64,000 bases of DNA from AC-37 sp036389835 (GCA_036389835.1 DASVWC010000014.1:1-64000); one strand, 5' to 3'; counted from the stretch's first letter, positions 8,663 through 18,200 are shown. A program made the numbers and translations. Notes: generated by a model from the letters alone, not told the origin.

Positions 8663-9318
8663 GCGTGCCGCTCAAGACACGCATCCTGCTGTGCGACGAC
8701 CACGCGCTCGTGCGCCAGGGCCTGCGCCTGATCCTCGAGCGCGAGCCCGACTTCGAGGTCGTGGCGGAGGCCGGCGACGGCGCCGAGGCCGTCGAGATGG
8801 CGCTCCACGACGACGTGGACCTCGCCGTGCTCGACGTGACGATGCCGCGCCTGACCGGGATCCAGGCTGCGCGCGAGATCGCCCAGCGCCGCCCCGAGCT
8901 GCGGACCCTGATCCTCTCGATGCACGACAGCGAGCAGTACTTCTTCGAGGCGCTGCGCGCGGGGGCGTCCGGGTACGTGCTGAAGTCGGTGGTCGACCGC
9001 GACCTCGTGGAGGCGTGCCGCGCGACCATGCGCGGCGAGCCGTTCGTGTACCCCGGAGCCGTGAGGGCGCTGATCCGCGAGCACCTCGAGCGCGCCCGCT
9101 CGGGCGAGGATCCGCCGGCCGACCCGCTGTCGCCGCGCGAGTCGGAGGTGGTGAAGCTCGTGGCCGAGGGCTACACGACCAAGCAGATCGCGGAGACCCT
9201 CGTGATCGCGGAGAAGACCGTCGAGCGTCACCGCGCGAACATCCTCGAGAAGCTCGGTCTGCGCGACCGCGTGGAGCTCACGCGCTACGCGATCCGCCGC
9301 GGCCTCGTCGAGCCCTGA
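8659..9318 (+). CDS. NarL/FixJ-type response regulator
   Basis: 219 residues from a GTG that overlaps the kinase stop by four bases. The receiver domain has acidic residues Asp13/Asp14, phospho-acceptor Asp59 (A-V-L-D-V-T-M-P) and Lys109 (Y-V-L-K-S). The LuxR-type helix-turn-helix at about 150-214 (L-S-P-R-E-S-E-V-V-K-L-V-A-E-G then I-A-E-K-T-V-E-R-H) binds DNA. All residues expected for phosphotransfer from the adjacent kinase are present. Confidence 0.92.
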   Translation: MSVPLKTRILLCDDHALVRQGLRLILEREPDFEVVAEAGDGAEAVEMALHDDVDLAVLDVTMPRLTGIQAAREIAQRRPELRTLILSMHDSEQYFFEALRAGASGYVLKSVVDRDLVEACRATMRGEPFVYPGAVRALIREHLERARSGEDPPADPLSPRESEVVKLVAEGYTTKQIAETLVIAEKTVERHRANILEKLGLRDRVELTRYAIRRGLVEP

Positions 9319-9376
9319 GCCGCCGCGCATATCCGTGATCGAGGCGGGTAGATAACGCTTGACGAAAGGAGCGACC

Positions 9377-9649
9377 ATGGCCAAGGACCACGGATCCAGC
9401 GTCAAGAACGACAAGCAGTACGAGGGGCTGCGCAAGAAGGGCATGAGCAAGTCGCGCGCGGCCGCGATCTCCAACGCGAACGCCGGCTCGGACAACGCGG
9501 CGTCGAAGAAGGGCGGGAAGAAGTCGGGCGGCGGCAGCTCGGGCAGCAGCCAGAGCAGCAAGTCGAGCGGCAGTGGAAGCGGCGGAAACCGCAAGCAGAA
9601 GCAGGCAGCCGGCCGCAAGGGCGGCAAGGCGTCGGCCTCGAAGAGCTAG
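9377..9649 (+). CDS. Small lysine/serine-rich protein of the DUF7218 type
   Basis: 90 residues with a good GAAAGGAGC ribosome site. The first 40 residues (K-D-H-G-S-S-V-K-N-D-K-Q-Y-E then K-G-M-S-K-S-R-A-A-A-I) match a small conserved actinobacterial family of unknown role; I recall the name DUF7218. The remainder is a low-complexity Ser/Gly/Lys tail of strongly basic character, suggesting nucleic-acid contact. It overlaps the last four bases of the convergent zinc-ribbon gene. Confidence 0.8.
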   Translation: MAKDHGSSVKNDKQYEGLRKKGMSKSRAAAISNANAGSDNAASKKGGKKSGGGSSGSSQSSKSSGSGSGGNRKQKQAAGRKGGKASASKS

Positions 9650-10101
9650 CGCCCCGGCAGCTCCCAGGTCCGGTCGCACGCCGGGCACGTGTAGGTCTTC
9701 GGACGCAGCAGCCGTTCGAGGCGGCTGAGGTAGATCGGGGCCTGGCAGTAGGGGCAGAAGCCGCTGTCGAGGAGCTCCGTAGCGGTCTCCTCGACGTGCT
9801 GCTCGAGCCTGCCCTCGACCAGGGCCTTCGCCTGGCTGACGGGGGCGGGCCGGTCCTCCGCACCCGCGAGCCAGCAGCGTTCGGCCTCCACGTCCACGAC
9901 CAGGTCGTAGGTCCGGGAGCCGTCGGGGTAGTGGCGAAGGTGGAGCTCGACCTGGCCGGGGGCGGGGAAGGTGGGCGGCACCCCGCCGCCGTCCCAGGCG
10001 CTGCCGTCGAGCGAGAGGACCTCCGCCGCGTCGCGCGTCCTGATCACGATCGGCTCGAGGATCCAGTGGCTCATGTGGACCTCGTAGGCGCTGAAGACCA
10101 C
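9646..10101 (-). CDS. Hypothetical protein with C-terminal zinc ribbon
   Basis: About 151 residues if the GTG at 10101 is used. The fold starts with V-V-F-S-A-Y-E-V-H-M-S-H-W-I-L-E-P, goes through a beta-rich region, and ends in a zinc ribbon with C-P-Y-C and C-P-A-C about 20 residues apart. The conserved-looking residues D-G-R-I-E just before the GTG suggest the real start is further upstream, but I find no ATG/GTG/TTG there before the AraC-type gene ends, so the start is uncertain. ATG 10074 is a second option. It lies downstream of the AraC-type gene on the same strand and may share its transcript. Function unknown. Confidence 0.6.
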   Translation of the reverse strand: MVFSAYEVHMSHWILEPIVIRTRDAAEVLSLDGSAWDGGGVPPTFPAPGQVELHLRHYPDGSRTYDLVVDVEAERCWLAGAEDRPAPVSQAKALVEGRLEQHVEETATELLDSGFCPYCQAPIYLSRLERLLRPKTYTCPACDRTWELPGR

Positions 10102-10252
10102 CTCGATCCGGCCGTCGGGCGAGCGTGCCGGCGGGAACGGGTCCGGTGCCGCGCCCGGAGCGTCGTCTGGCGGAGCCGCGATCGCGCGAGGATATTCGCG
10201 CGCGATCCGGCGCGCGATCCGGCGCGCGCCTGCGCGGCCGCCGGGCGCGCGC

Positions 10253-10681
10253 CTACGCGGACGCGGCCTGCGCCCAGGGCGGCGTGCCGAGCTGCGTTGG
10301 CCGCGCGGTCGCGGCGATCTCGGCCTCGCGGTGGCGCTGCTCGTGCATCGCGCGCCTGTACTCCGACGGGCGCGTGCCGGTGTGGCGCTTGAAGGCCTTG
10401 GTGAACTCGGCCTTCGAGCGGTACCCGACCCGCTCGGCGACCGCGTAGACCGGCAGGTCGGCCCGCGCGAGGATCGCCTTCGCGCGCTGCATCCGGGCCA
10501 CCGCGACGGCCTGGCGGAAGGTGATCCCCTCCACCTCGAACGCGCGCTGGAGCGAGCGCCGCGACGCCGCGATCTCGCGCGCCACGTCGTCCAGGGCGAG
10601 CGGCCGCGACGGGTCCGCCTCCACCACCCGTAGCGCGTCGTAGACGAGGTTGCGCCTTCGTGCTCGCGTCTGGTCTCGCAT
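10253..10681 (-). CDS. AraC-type DNA-binding protein, HTH domain only
   Basis: 142 residues. The two helix-turn-helix units of HTH_18 fill the protein: L-A-L-D-D-V-A-R-E-I-A-A-S-R-R-S-L-Q-R-A-F and D-L-P-V-Y-A-V-A-E-R-V-G-Y-R-S-K-A-E-F-T-K-A-F-K-R, ending with the family signature R-P-S-E-Y-R. It has no sensory domain, so it resembles stand-alone AraC regulators or the HTH part of Ada. It diverges from the CoA-transferase gene 88 bases away and may control it. The ATG at 10681 is the first start before the HTH. Confidence 0.85.
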   Translation of the reverse strand: MRDQTRARRRNLVYDALRVVEADPSRPLALDDVAREIAASRRSLQRAFEVEGITFRQAVAVARMQRAKAILARADLPVYAVAERVGYRSKAEFTKAFKRHTGTRPSEYRRAMHEQRHREAEIAATARPTQLGTPPWAQAASA

Positions 10682-10769
10682 CCGTGACCTGTACGGGGGA
10701 CGCGCCGCGCTCGGATCATCGCGAGCGCGCCAGGCTCGGCCGGCCGTGGCTCTGGGATCATCCGCCCCG

Positions 10770-11918
10770 ATGACGACGGCTCGCACACCCGCCGGCGGGG
10801 GCGCCCTGCTGGAGGGAGTGCGCGTCGTCGAGCTCGCCGGCCTGATCGCCGCGCCGTTCTGCGGGCTGACCCTCCTCGACCTCGGGGCCGAGGTCGTCAA
10901 GGTCGAGCCGCCGGGCGGGGACGACGCGCGCGCGTTCCCGCCCTTCGTCGCCGGCGGCGGCAGCGCGTTCTTCCACGCGCTCAACCGCGGCAAGCGCGGG
11001 GTGGTGCTCGACCTGGCCGCCGCCGAGGGGCGGGTGGCCGCGCGGCGGCTGGTCGAGGACGCCGACGTCGTGGTCGAGAACCTGGGCGACGCGGCGCGGC
11101 AGCTCGGGTTCGGCTACGAGGAGGCGGCGCGGGTCAACGGAAGGCTCGTCTGGTGCTCGGTCACCGGCAACGGAGTCGGTCGCGGCGGTCGCGCCGTGGA
11201 CCCGAGCCTCCAGGCGTCGATGGGCCTCATGGCGATCACCGGCGAGCCCGACGGCCCGCCGCTGCGCGTGCCGGTCCCGCTCGTCGACTTCATGACCGGG
11301 ATGTACGCGGCGCAGTCGACGCTGACCGCGCTGTGGCGGGCCGAGCGAACCGGGGTGGGGGCCCTGCTCGACTGCGCGATGGTCGACGCCGCGGCGACCC
11401 TGACCAGCGTCACGGCCCTGCTCGGGCTCGGCGGCGCCGTCGAGCTGCGCAGGCTCGGCTCGGAGAGCTACCTGGCCGTCCCGAGCGCCGCCTTTGAGGC
11501 CGCCGACGGCGAGTACGTGCAGGTCGTCGCCGTCAACGACCGCCACTGGTCCGCGCTGTGCGACGCGCTCGGGCACCCGGAGTGGCGCGAGGACCCGCGC
11601 TGCTCGGACCGCGACGCTCGGCTGGCCAACCGCGGCTTCGTCCACGGCCTGGTGGCGGAGGCGATCGCCACCGGCAGCGCGGCCGACTGGGTCGAGCGCA
11701 TCGGCCGCGCCGGCGGGCTCTGCGAGCGCGTGCGCGAGATGGCGGAGGCCTGGGCCGACCCGCTGCTGGCCGACCGCGGGCTGGTCGGGTCACTGGACGG
11801 CGCCGGCTCTCCGCTGCCGCTGGTCTCGCTGGTGCGCGGCGCCGACCCGAGCGTCCCCGTGCGCGGGCCGGCGCTCGGCGAGCACACGGAGGCCGTCCTG
11901 CGCGAGCTCGGCGCCTGA
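10770..11918 (+). CDS. CaiB/BaiF-type class III CoA-transferase
   Basis: 382 residues. The N-terminal block G-V-R-V-V-E-L-A-G-L-I-A-A-P-F-C and L-G-A-E-V-V-K-V-E-P-P-G-G-D are signatures of the family that moves CoA between carboxylic acids. The position of the catalytic aspartate is filled by Asp173 in L-V-D-F-M-T-G-M. Length fits the single-domain family, including formyl-CoA transferase and alpha-methylacyl-CoA racemase. The racemase-like G-G-D and absence of a partner gene do not decide the substrate. Confidence 0.85.
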   Translation: MTTARTPAGGGALLEGVRVVELAGLIAAPFCGLTLLDLGAEVVKVEPPGGDDARAFPPFVAGGGSAFFHALNRGKRGVVLDLAAAEGRVAARRLVEDADVVVENLGDAARQLGFGYEEAARVNGRLVWCSVTGNGVGRGGRAVDPSLQASMGLMAITGEPDGPPLRVPVPLVDFMTGMYAAQSTLTALWRAERTGVGALLDCAMVDAAATLTSVTALLGLGGAVELRRLGSESYLAVPSAAFEAADGEYVQVVAVNDRHWSALCDALGHPEWREDPRCSDRDARLANRGFVHGLVAEAIATGSAADWVERIGRAGGLCERVREMAEAWADPLLADRGLVGSLDGAGSPLPLVSLVRGADPSVPVRGPALGEHTEAVLRELGA

Positions 11919-12002
11919 CCACGGGCGCGCCGGGTGGCCGCGTGTCCAGGCAGGGCGGTGGCCGCTCACGTCCGCCGACCGGCGCGCCGACGGAATGGCC
12001 AC

Positions 12003-13037
12003 GTGACCCCGACGGCGCCGGCATCGAAGGGAAAGCTCGTCCGTCGCGGCGTTCTCGCCGCCGCCGTGTCGCTCGCGCTGCTCGCGGGGTCCGCCGGCTC
12101 CGCGACGGCCGCGAACCTCGTGCAGAACCCGAGCTTCGAGGACGGCAGCTACCGCAACTGCTGCGGCGCCGGGACCTGGATGGGGCTCGAGGCCGGCGAC
12201 ACCGACATCACCGGCTGGACGATCGGCGGCGACGGGGTGGACTGGTCCGACCAGACGGTCCAGAACGCACAGCCGAACCCCGACACGGGCACCAAGTTCG
12301 TGGACCTCAACCGGTCCGGCCCGCCTGGGTCGATCAGCCAGAGCGTGCCGACCGTCGCCGGCGCGGAGTACCTGCTCACGTTCCGCCACTCGGCGCACCC
12401 GCTGATCGAGTTCTGCGGCACCGGTCCCCGGCTGCTCCGCGCGAGCGCCGGGTCGGCGAGCCGGGACTTCTCCGCCGACCCGGTGGCCGAGGGCTACGCG
12501 AACGGGACCAACCTCTACAAGTCCGCCAGCCTGACGTTCACCGGCGCAGCCGGCGCGACCACGATCGAGTTCGCGAGCCTCGTGAGCACCTGCGGCGGTC
12601 CGCTGGTCGACACCGTGTCGGTGACCCTCGTCGACGACGACGGCGACGGCGCCGGCAACGGGGTCGACAACTGCCCGGGCCTCCCCAACGACCAGACCGA
12701 CAGCGACGGTGACGGCCGCGGCGACGCCTGCGACTCCGACGACGACGGCGACGGCGTGGCGGACTCCGCCGACGCGTTCCCGCTCGACCCGGCCGAGCAC
12801 GTGGACACCGACGGCGACGGGACGGGCAACGGCGCCGACAGCGACGACGACGGCGACGGCGTCCCCGACGCCAGCGACGCCTGTGCCACCGAGTACGGCC
12901 GCGGCACCGCGAACGGGTGCCCCCTGCCCGCCGACAGGGATCAGTGCAGGAGCGGCGGCTACGCGGGCTACGGCGACAAGTTCGCGAACCAGGGCGCCTG
13001 CATCCGCTTCGTCGTCCGCAGCACGCCGGCCCTCTAG
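12003..13037 (+). CDS. Secreted protein with DUF642-like domain and thrombospondin type 3 repeats
   Basis: 344 residues from a GTG. A signal peptide (hydrophobic core A-A-A-V-S-L-A-L-L-A-G, cleavage after A-T-A-A) precedes N-L-V-Q-N-P-S-F-E-D-G, the start of a DUF642/choice-of-anchor sandwich that includes G-W-T-I and D-L-N-R. From about 215 to 300 there are Asp-rich calcium-binding repeats (D-S-D-G-D-G-R-G-D-A-C-D type). A short Cys-containing tail resembles ends of other surface proteins. Calcium should rigidify the stalk. No cell-wall sorting motif is seen. Function unknown, probably surface or matrix. Confidence 0.82.
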   Translation: MTPTAPASKGKLVRRGVLAAAVSLALLAGSAGSATAANLVQNPSFEDGSYRNCCGAGTWMGLEAGDTDITGWTIGGDGVDWSDQTVQNAQPNPDTGTKFVDLNRSGPPGSISQSVPTVAGAEYLLTFRHSAHPLIEFCGTGPRLLRASAGSASRDFSADPVAEGYANGTNLYKSASLTFTGAAGATTIEFASLVSTCGGPLVDTVSVTLVDDDGDGAGNGVDNCPGLPNDQTDSDGDGRGDACDSDDDGDGVADSADAFPLDPAEHVDTDGDGTGNGADSDDDGDGVPDASDACATEYGRGTANGCPLPADRDQCRSGGYAGYGDKFANQGACIRFVVRSTPAL

Positions 13038-13091
13038 GGCCCGCCGCCGGTAGCGCACCCCCGCTGCGCCTCGCGTGAGAAAATGGGGTCC

Positions 13092-14852
13092 ATGAGGCTC
13101 CTACCCATCGCCGCGGCATGCCTGGCGCTGATGGTCCTGGCGGCGCCGGCGCCGGCCCAGCAGGGACTGACCCCGCTCAACGACCTGCTCGCGCTCGGCC
13201 AGGAGCCCGGCGACGTCCCCGACCCTGCGCCGATCGAGAAGCCGCCCGCTCCGCCGATCAAGCCGGCGCCGCGGGCCGACTGCGGCCCGGGGTCGAAGCC
13301 CGAGCCTGACGTCCAGGGCCGCGTGCCGGCCGGGTCGGCCACCGGCGGCCTGTGGTGCAACCTGGCGCTGATCGCGCACCACGGCGTGTCGGGCGGCTAC
13401 CGGGTCTACGACTACGTCGACAAGCAGGGGCGCGAGTGCGCGTTCTACGACACCGCGCTCGTGTTCCCCAGCAACGCCTTCAACCTCAACAGCAGCAGCG
13501 TCGGCGTGGCGGTCCTGGACATGTCGAACCCAGCCAAGCCGGTGCAGACCGACACCCTCACCGAGCCCGCGATGCTCTCGCCGCACGAGTCGTTCAACCT
13601 GAATCCGAAGCGCGGACTGCTCGCGGCGGTCAGCGGCAACCCGGCGACCTACCCCGGCTACGTGTCGATCTACGACGCGAGCAAGGACTGCCGCCACCCG
13701 GTGCTCCAGTCGAGCGGCCCGCTGGCGCGGCTCGGCCACGAGGGAGCCTTCTCGGAGGACGGGAGGACCTACTACGCGACGGGCACCGCCTACAAGGCGA
13801 TCACCGCGATCGACGTGACCGACCCGAAGTCGCCGCACGTGGTCTGGCAGGGCTCCGTGCAGTCGCACGGGATGGGGCTGAGCAACGACGGCAACCGGGC
13901 CTACCTGGCCAACCCCGACGTGCAGTACGGGGACATGATCATCCTCGACACGAGCGAGATCCAGGCCCGCAAGGACAAGCCGCACACCCGCGAGATCAGC
14001 CGGATCACCTGGGACCGGATCTCGATCCCGCAGAACGCGATCCCGTTCACCGCGCACGGCAAGCCCTACGTGCTCGAGTTCGACGAGTTCAACGCCTCGA
14101 CGCTCGACCCGTCGGGCGACCCCAACATGGTGGGCGCCGGCCGGATCATCGACATCTCCGACGAGCGCAACCCGCGGATCGTCTCCTACCTGCGCCTCCA
14201 GGTGAACGAGCCCGAGGAGCACGAGAAGTTCAAGGACGACCCCGGCGCCGACGGCCCCGCCAACGGCGGCGGCCAGGGCTACGCGCTGCACTACTGCAAC
14301 ATCCCGACCCGGGTCGACCCGAAGATCGTGGCCTGCTCGTTCATCGTCTCCGGGCTGCGGCTGTTCGACATCAGCGACCTGACCAAGCCCAGGGAGATCG
14401 GCTACTACGTGGCCCCGACTCAGGCGAAGGCCGAGAACCAGGGTCAGGCGAGCGACTACGCGATGAGCCAGCCGGCGTTCGTGCCCGAGCGCCGCGAGAT
14501 CTGGTTCACCGACGCGACGGGCGGCTTCTACTCGCTGCGGGTCTCGGACCGCATCTGGCCGAAGGGCGCCGACGGCGGCGCCTGCCTGCGGCCGTCGAAG
14601 ATCGGCTTCAAGCTGCACCGGGTGGAGGGCACGCGCATCGTCCGCGTGGAGGCGTTCGCGAACGGCAGGCGCGTCCTGCGGCGCACCGGCTCAGACCTGC
14701 GGCGAGTCGAGCTGAGCGGTCTCAAGCGCGGCGGCAGGCTCCACGTGCGCATCGTCTCCACCCACAACACCGGCTCGAAGGTGATCAGCACGCGCAGCTG
14801 GAACGGCTGCAAGAAGGGCAAGCCGAAGGTGCGCGCCATCCACCGGCGTTAG
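13092..14852 (+). CDS. Secreted LVIVD-like beta-propeller protein with KLHRV C-terminal module (copy A)
   Basis: 586 residues with a signal peptide (M-R-L-L-P-I-A-A-A-C-L-A-L-M). ATG 13083 is three codons upstream and equally possible. The body contains LVIVD-type blades such as G-V-A-V-L-D-M-S-N-P-A-K-P-V and I-I-D-I-S-D-E-R-N-P-R-I-V, plus conserved H-E-S-F-N-L-N and H-Y-C-N-I-P. The last 95 residues are a module (I-G-F-K-L-H-R-V-E-G-T-R-I to C-K-K-G-K-P-K) shared with proteins at 30517-32235 and 18596-20017. The 32.2 kb protein is a full-length paralog. Probable cell-surface protein of unknown function. Confidence 0.8.
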   Translation: MRLLPIAAACLALMVLAAPAPAQQGLTPLNDLLALGQEPGDVPDPAPIEKPPAPPIKPAPRADCGPGSKPEPDVQGRVPAGSATGGLWCNLALIAHHGVSGGYRVYDYVDKQGRECAFYDTALVFPSNAFNLNSSSVGVAVLDMSNPAKPVQTDTLTEPAMLSPHESFNLNPKRGLLAAVSGNPATYPGYVSIYDASKDCRHPVLQSSGPLARLGHEGAFSEDGRTYYATGTAYKAITAIDVTDPKSPHVVWQGSVQSHGMGLSNDGNRAYLANPDVQYGDMIILDTSEIQARKDKPHTREISRITWDRISIPQNAIPFTAHGKPYVLEFDEFNASTLDPSGDPNMVGAGRIIDISDERNPRIVSYLRLQVNEPEEHEKFKDDPGADGPANGGGQGYALHYCNIPTRVDPKIVACSFIVSGLRLFDISDLTKPREIGYYVAPTQAKAENQGQASDYAMSQPAFVPERREIWFTDATGGFYSLRVSDRIWPKGADGGACLRPSKIGFKLHRVEGTRIVRVEAFANGRRVLRRTGSDLRRVELSGLKRGGRLHVRIVSTHNTGSKVISTRSWNGCKKGKPKVRAIHRR

Positions 14853-14992
14853 CCGGCGCGAGTTACGGCAGCTCGGCGGCGAAAGTACGGCAATTCCGCG
14901 GTTGTGCGCCAGTTCAGCGGGGCGTAGCGTGCGGCGCGCAATCGGACAGGGGCGGGCGGGACGACGCGGCCGGCCCCGGAGAGGCAGGAGCG

Positions 14993-15286
14993 ATGGACCT
15001 GTACGCGATCATCCGGCGCAACGGCTGGGCCACCCCCCAGGACCTCGAGACGGCGGCGGCGCGCTCGACCGCCGAGGGCGACAAGGACGGGTCGGGCGTG
15101 CGCTGGATCCGCAGCTACGTGCTCGCCGAGGAGAGCGGCGAGGTGGGGACGCTGTGCATCTACGAGGCCGAGAGCCCCGAGGCGATCCGCGCGCACGCCG
15201 GCGCCGCCGACCTCCCGGTGGACGAGATCATCCCGGTCGCCGACACCGTCGTCGTCCGCCCCGACCCCGCGCCGGCCGCCGCCTGA
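14993..15286 (+). CDS. DUF4242 (SCO4226-like) small protein
   Basis: 97 residues with an AGGAG ribosome site. A ferredoxin-like alpha/beta fold is indicated by M-D-L-Y-A-I-I-R-R, W-I-R-S-Y-V-L-A-E and L-C-I-Y-E-A-E-S-P-E-A-I-R-A-H-A. These match the DUF4242 family, of which the Streptomyces member SCO4226 binds nickel. It sits 55 bases before the LAL regulator and may be its co-transcribed partner. The 140 bases upstream hold two copies of an ACGGCA element, too short to call. Confidence 0.8.
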   Translation: MDLYAIIRRNGWATPQDLETAAARSTAEGDKDGSGVRWIRSYVLAEESGEVGTLCIYEAESPEAIRAHAGAADLPVDEIIPVADTVVVRPDPAPAAA

Positions 15287-15341
15287 CCTGCTCCCGGCGG
15301 CGGCCCCGCGCGGCCGCCGCCGGGAATTAGACTGCCGCGCC

Positions 15342-18200
15342 ATGGCCACCCGTAGCGCGCTGGTGGGGCGTGGGGCCGAGCGGGACCGGCTCCGCGACGC
15401 GCTCGACAGGGCGGAGCGCGGCCACGGCGCCCTCGTGCTCGTGGCGGGCGATGCCGGCGTGGGCAAGACCCGTCTGGTCGAGGCGCTCTGCGAGGATTCT
15501 GACGCCCCCGCGTACTGGGGCCGCGCGGCGCAGGGCGCGGCGTCGCCGTACGGGCCCCTGGTCGCGCTGCTGCGCTCCTACCTGCGCGCTCAGCCCGGCG
15601 GCTTCGCCGAGCTCGGGCCGCTGCGCGCGCACCTGGCTCTGCTGCTCCCCGAGCTGGGCGACCCGGCCCCGGCCGGCGACCGCTCCAGCATCTTCGAGGC
15701 CGTGCGCTGCGCGCTCGCCGAGCTGCCGCGCGAGGGGCACGCGGTCGCGGTGCTCGACGACCTGCAGTCGTCCGACGACGCCACGCTCGAGCTGCTGCCC
15801 GCGCTGGCCGAGCCGCTCTCGGAGCTGCCGCTCCTGATGGTCGGCACCTACCGCTCCGACGGCCTGCCGCGCGACCACGCCCTGCGGCGCGTGCGGCACG
15901 AGCTGAGGCGCGCGGGCCGGCTCGAGGAGCTCACCGTCCCGCCGCTCGAGCCCGCGGAGACCGCGGAGCTGCTGGCCGAGGTGCTCGGGGACGCGCCCGC
16001 GCCGTCGCTCGCCGACGCGATCCACGACCGCACGCAGGGCGTGTCGTTCTTCGTCGAGGAGCTCGCCCGCGCCCTGCAGCTCACGGGCGCGGTGACCACG
16101 GGACCAGGCGGTCTCGAGCTGGCCGGCGGCGGCGAGGTCCCGATCCCCGCGACGGTGCGCGACGCGGTGCTGATCGGCGCCGCCGAGCTGTCCGAGGCGG
16201 GTCGCGCGGCCGCGGACGCGGCCACGGTCGCGGGGGAGGCGTTCGACCTCGACGCGGTGGCCGAGGTGTCGAGCGCGACCGGCCTCGCCGAGCTGATCGA
16301 GCACGGCCTCGTGACCGAGACCGGCTCCGGCCTCGGCGCCTTCCGTCATGCGCTCGCCCGCGACGCGCTGTACGCGGACCTGCCGTGGCTCCAGCGGCGG
16401 GCGCTCCACCGCCGCCTGGCCGAGGACCTGGTGGGGCGCGGCGCCGGGAGCGCCGAGGTGGCGGCGCACTGGATCGGCGCCCGTGAGCTGCCGCGCGCCC
16501 GCGAGGCGCTGCTGCTGGCGGCGGACGAGTCGCGCGCGGTGCACGCGTACCGCGACGCGGTCCGCGCCGGGCGCCAGGCGCTCGACCTGTGGCCCGACGG
16601 CGAGGACGAGGAGCGGCGCATCGCCGCGCTCGAGTCCTACGCCGGGAGCGCGGAGCTGTGCGGCGAGCTGGCGGAGGCCGCGCGCGCGTGGCGCGAGATC
16701 TGCGCCGTGCGTGCGGGCGGCGGCGCGCCGGCGGGCTACGCCGCCGCCCAGCGCAGGCTCGCGGCGATCCACGACCTGAGGGGAGATCGCGAGGCGGCGC
16801 TCGCCGCGCGGCGTGCCGCCGCCGAGGCGTACGCGGGCGCCGGGCGGCCCGCGGAGGCGGCGGTCGAGCGTCTGGCGATGGGGAACTACATGAGGGCGAG
16901 CGCGAGCTACACCGAGGCGATCGAGCTCGCCCGGGAGGCGGGGGCGGACGCCGACCGCGCGCAGAGCGTCGACCTGCGCGCGCGGGCGCTCGGGCTCGAG
17001 GGCGTCTGCCTGGCCAAGCGCGGCGACTTCGAGGAGGGGCTCGCGACCGTCAGGTCGGGCCTGGCGCTGACGCTCGAGCACGACCTGACCGCCGCGGCCG
17101 CCGAGCTCTACCAGCGCCTCAGCCTCGTGCTCTACGACGGGGCGGACTACCGGCGCGCGCAGGCCACCCTCGACAGCGCGCTCGAGCTCTGCCGGACGAC
17201 CGAGGCCGGGGGGACCGAGGTCGCGTGCGTGACCTGCATGGTCTACGTGCTGCGCGAGTGCGGGGAGTGGGCGGAGGCGCTGTCGCTCGGCCGCGAGCTG
17301 ATCGAGTCGGGCACCGCCGTCTGGGTGGCCGAGGGGCTCGTGGGGGTGATCTACTGCCTCCAGGGGAAGGTCAGCTCCGCCCGGCGCCTGCTCAGCTCGT
17401 CGTACGCGGCCGCGTCGCAGGTGGGGCACTTCAACATGTCGGTGGACACGACCACGGGGCTCGCGCGGGTGGCGGCGGCCGAGGGCGCGGTCGACGAGGC
17501 CGCCGAGCGCTGCCGGTCGCTGATCGCGCGCTGGGAGGGCAGCGAGGACCACCACTACGCGGTCAAGGGGCTGCGCTTCGGCGCCGGCTTCTTCGCTCGC
17601 AACGGCGACCGCGCCGGCGCGCACGCGTGCACCGAGGCCCTGTCCCGGATCGCGTCCGAGACCGGCCACGCGGACGCGCTGGCCGCGCTGGCGCACGCTA
17701 TCGCCGAGAGCGCCCTGGCGGCGGACGACGCCGACACCGCGGCCGAGCAGCTCGGCCAGGCGGTCGAGCTGCACCGCGGCCTCGACCTCCCGTACGACCG
17801 CGCGGAGATCGAGCTGCGGGCCGGCGTCGCGCTCGCGGCGGCCGGCGAGCGGGAGGCGGCGCTGGAGCGGCTCGGCGATGCCTACCGGACCGCCCGCAAG
17901 CTCGGCGCCCGGCCGCTGGCGGCGGAGGCGGCGCGCGAGGTCGCGGAGCTGGGCGAGTCGGTCGGCCGGCGCCTCGGACGGCGCGCGGAGGCGGACGCGG
18001 ACGGCGCCGGGCTCTCGCGCCGCGAGCTCGAGGTGGTGCGCCTCGTCGCGGTCGGGCGCACGAACCGCGAGATCGCGCAGGAGCTCTTCCTGAGCCCGCG
18101 CACGGTCGACATGCACGTGCGCAACATGCTGCGCAAGCTCGACGCGCGTACGCGCGCGGAGGCGGCGCACCGCGCGGGCCAGCTAGGTCTGCTCGCGTGA
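15342..18200 (+). CDS. LAL-type LuxR regulator with AAA ATPase domain
   Basis: 952 residues, the usual size of large ATP-binding LuxR regulators. The N-terminal AAA/STAND ATPase has Walker A G-D-A-G-V-G-K-T (36-43) and a Walker B-like V-A-V-L-D-D near 138. A long helical TPR-like middle, about 350-880, is a probable ligand or protein sensor. The C-terminal LuxR helix-turn-helix, about 891-950, has L-S-R-R-E-L-E-V-V-R-L-V-A-V-G and L-S-P-R-T-V-D-M-H-V-R-N. Such proteins often control secondary metabolism or sugar use; nothing adjacent names the target. Its 3' end overlaps the convergent SnoaL-like gene by 18 bases. Confidence 0.88.
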   Translation: MATRSALVGRGAERDRLRDALDRAERGHGALVLVAGDAGVGKTRLVEALCEDSDAPAYWGRAAQGAASPYGPLVALLRSYLRAQPGGFAELGPLRAHLALLLPELGDPAPAGDRSSIFEAVRCALAELPREGHAVAVLDDLQSSDDATLELLPALAEPLSELPLLMVGTYRSDGLPRDHALRRVRHELRRAGRLEELTVPPLEPAETAELLAEVLGDAPAPSLADAIHDRTQGVSFFVEELARALQLTGAVTTGPGGLELAGGGEVPIPATVRDAVLIGAAELSEAGRAAADAATVAGEAFDLDAVAEVSSATGLAELIEHGLVTETGSGLGAFRHALARDALYADLPWLQRRALHRRLAEDLVGRGAGSAEVAAHWIGARELPRAREALLLAADESRAVHAYRDAVRAGRQALDLWPDGEDEERRIAALESYAGSAELCGELAEAARAWREICAVRAGGGAPAGYAAAQRRLAAIHDLRGDREAALAARRAAAEAYAGAGRPAEAAVERLAMGNYMRASASYTEAIELAREAGADADRAQSVDLRARALGLEGVCLAKRGDFEEGLATVRSGLALTLEHDLTAAAAELYQRLSLVLYDGADYRRAQATLDSALELCRTTEAGGTEVACVTCMVYVLRECGEWAEALSLGRELIESGTAVWVAEGLVGVIYCLQGKVSSARRLLSSSYAAASQVGHFNMSVDTTTGLARVAAAEGAVDEAAERCRSLIARWEGSEDHHYAVKGLRFGAGFFARNGDRAGAHACTEALSRIASETGHADALAALAHAIAESALAADDADTAAEQLGQAVELHRGLDLPYDRAEIELRAGVALAAAGEREAALERLGDAYRTARKLGARPLAAEAAREVAELGESVGRRLGRRAEADADGAGLSRRELEVVRLVAVGRTNREIAQELFLSPRTVDMHVRNMLRKLDARTRAEAAHRAGQLGLLA

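Noticed and set aside
14853..14992. Direct repeats with ACGGCA near 14872 and 14891 as a regulator site
   Set aside because: Only six to nine bases match, which is too short in this composition.
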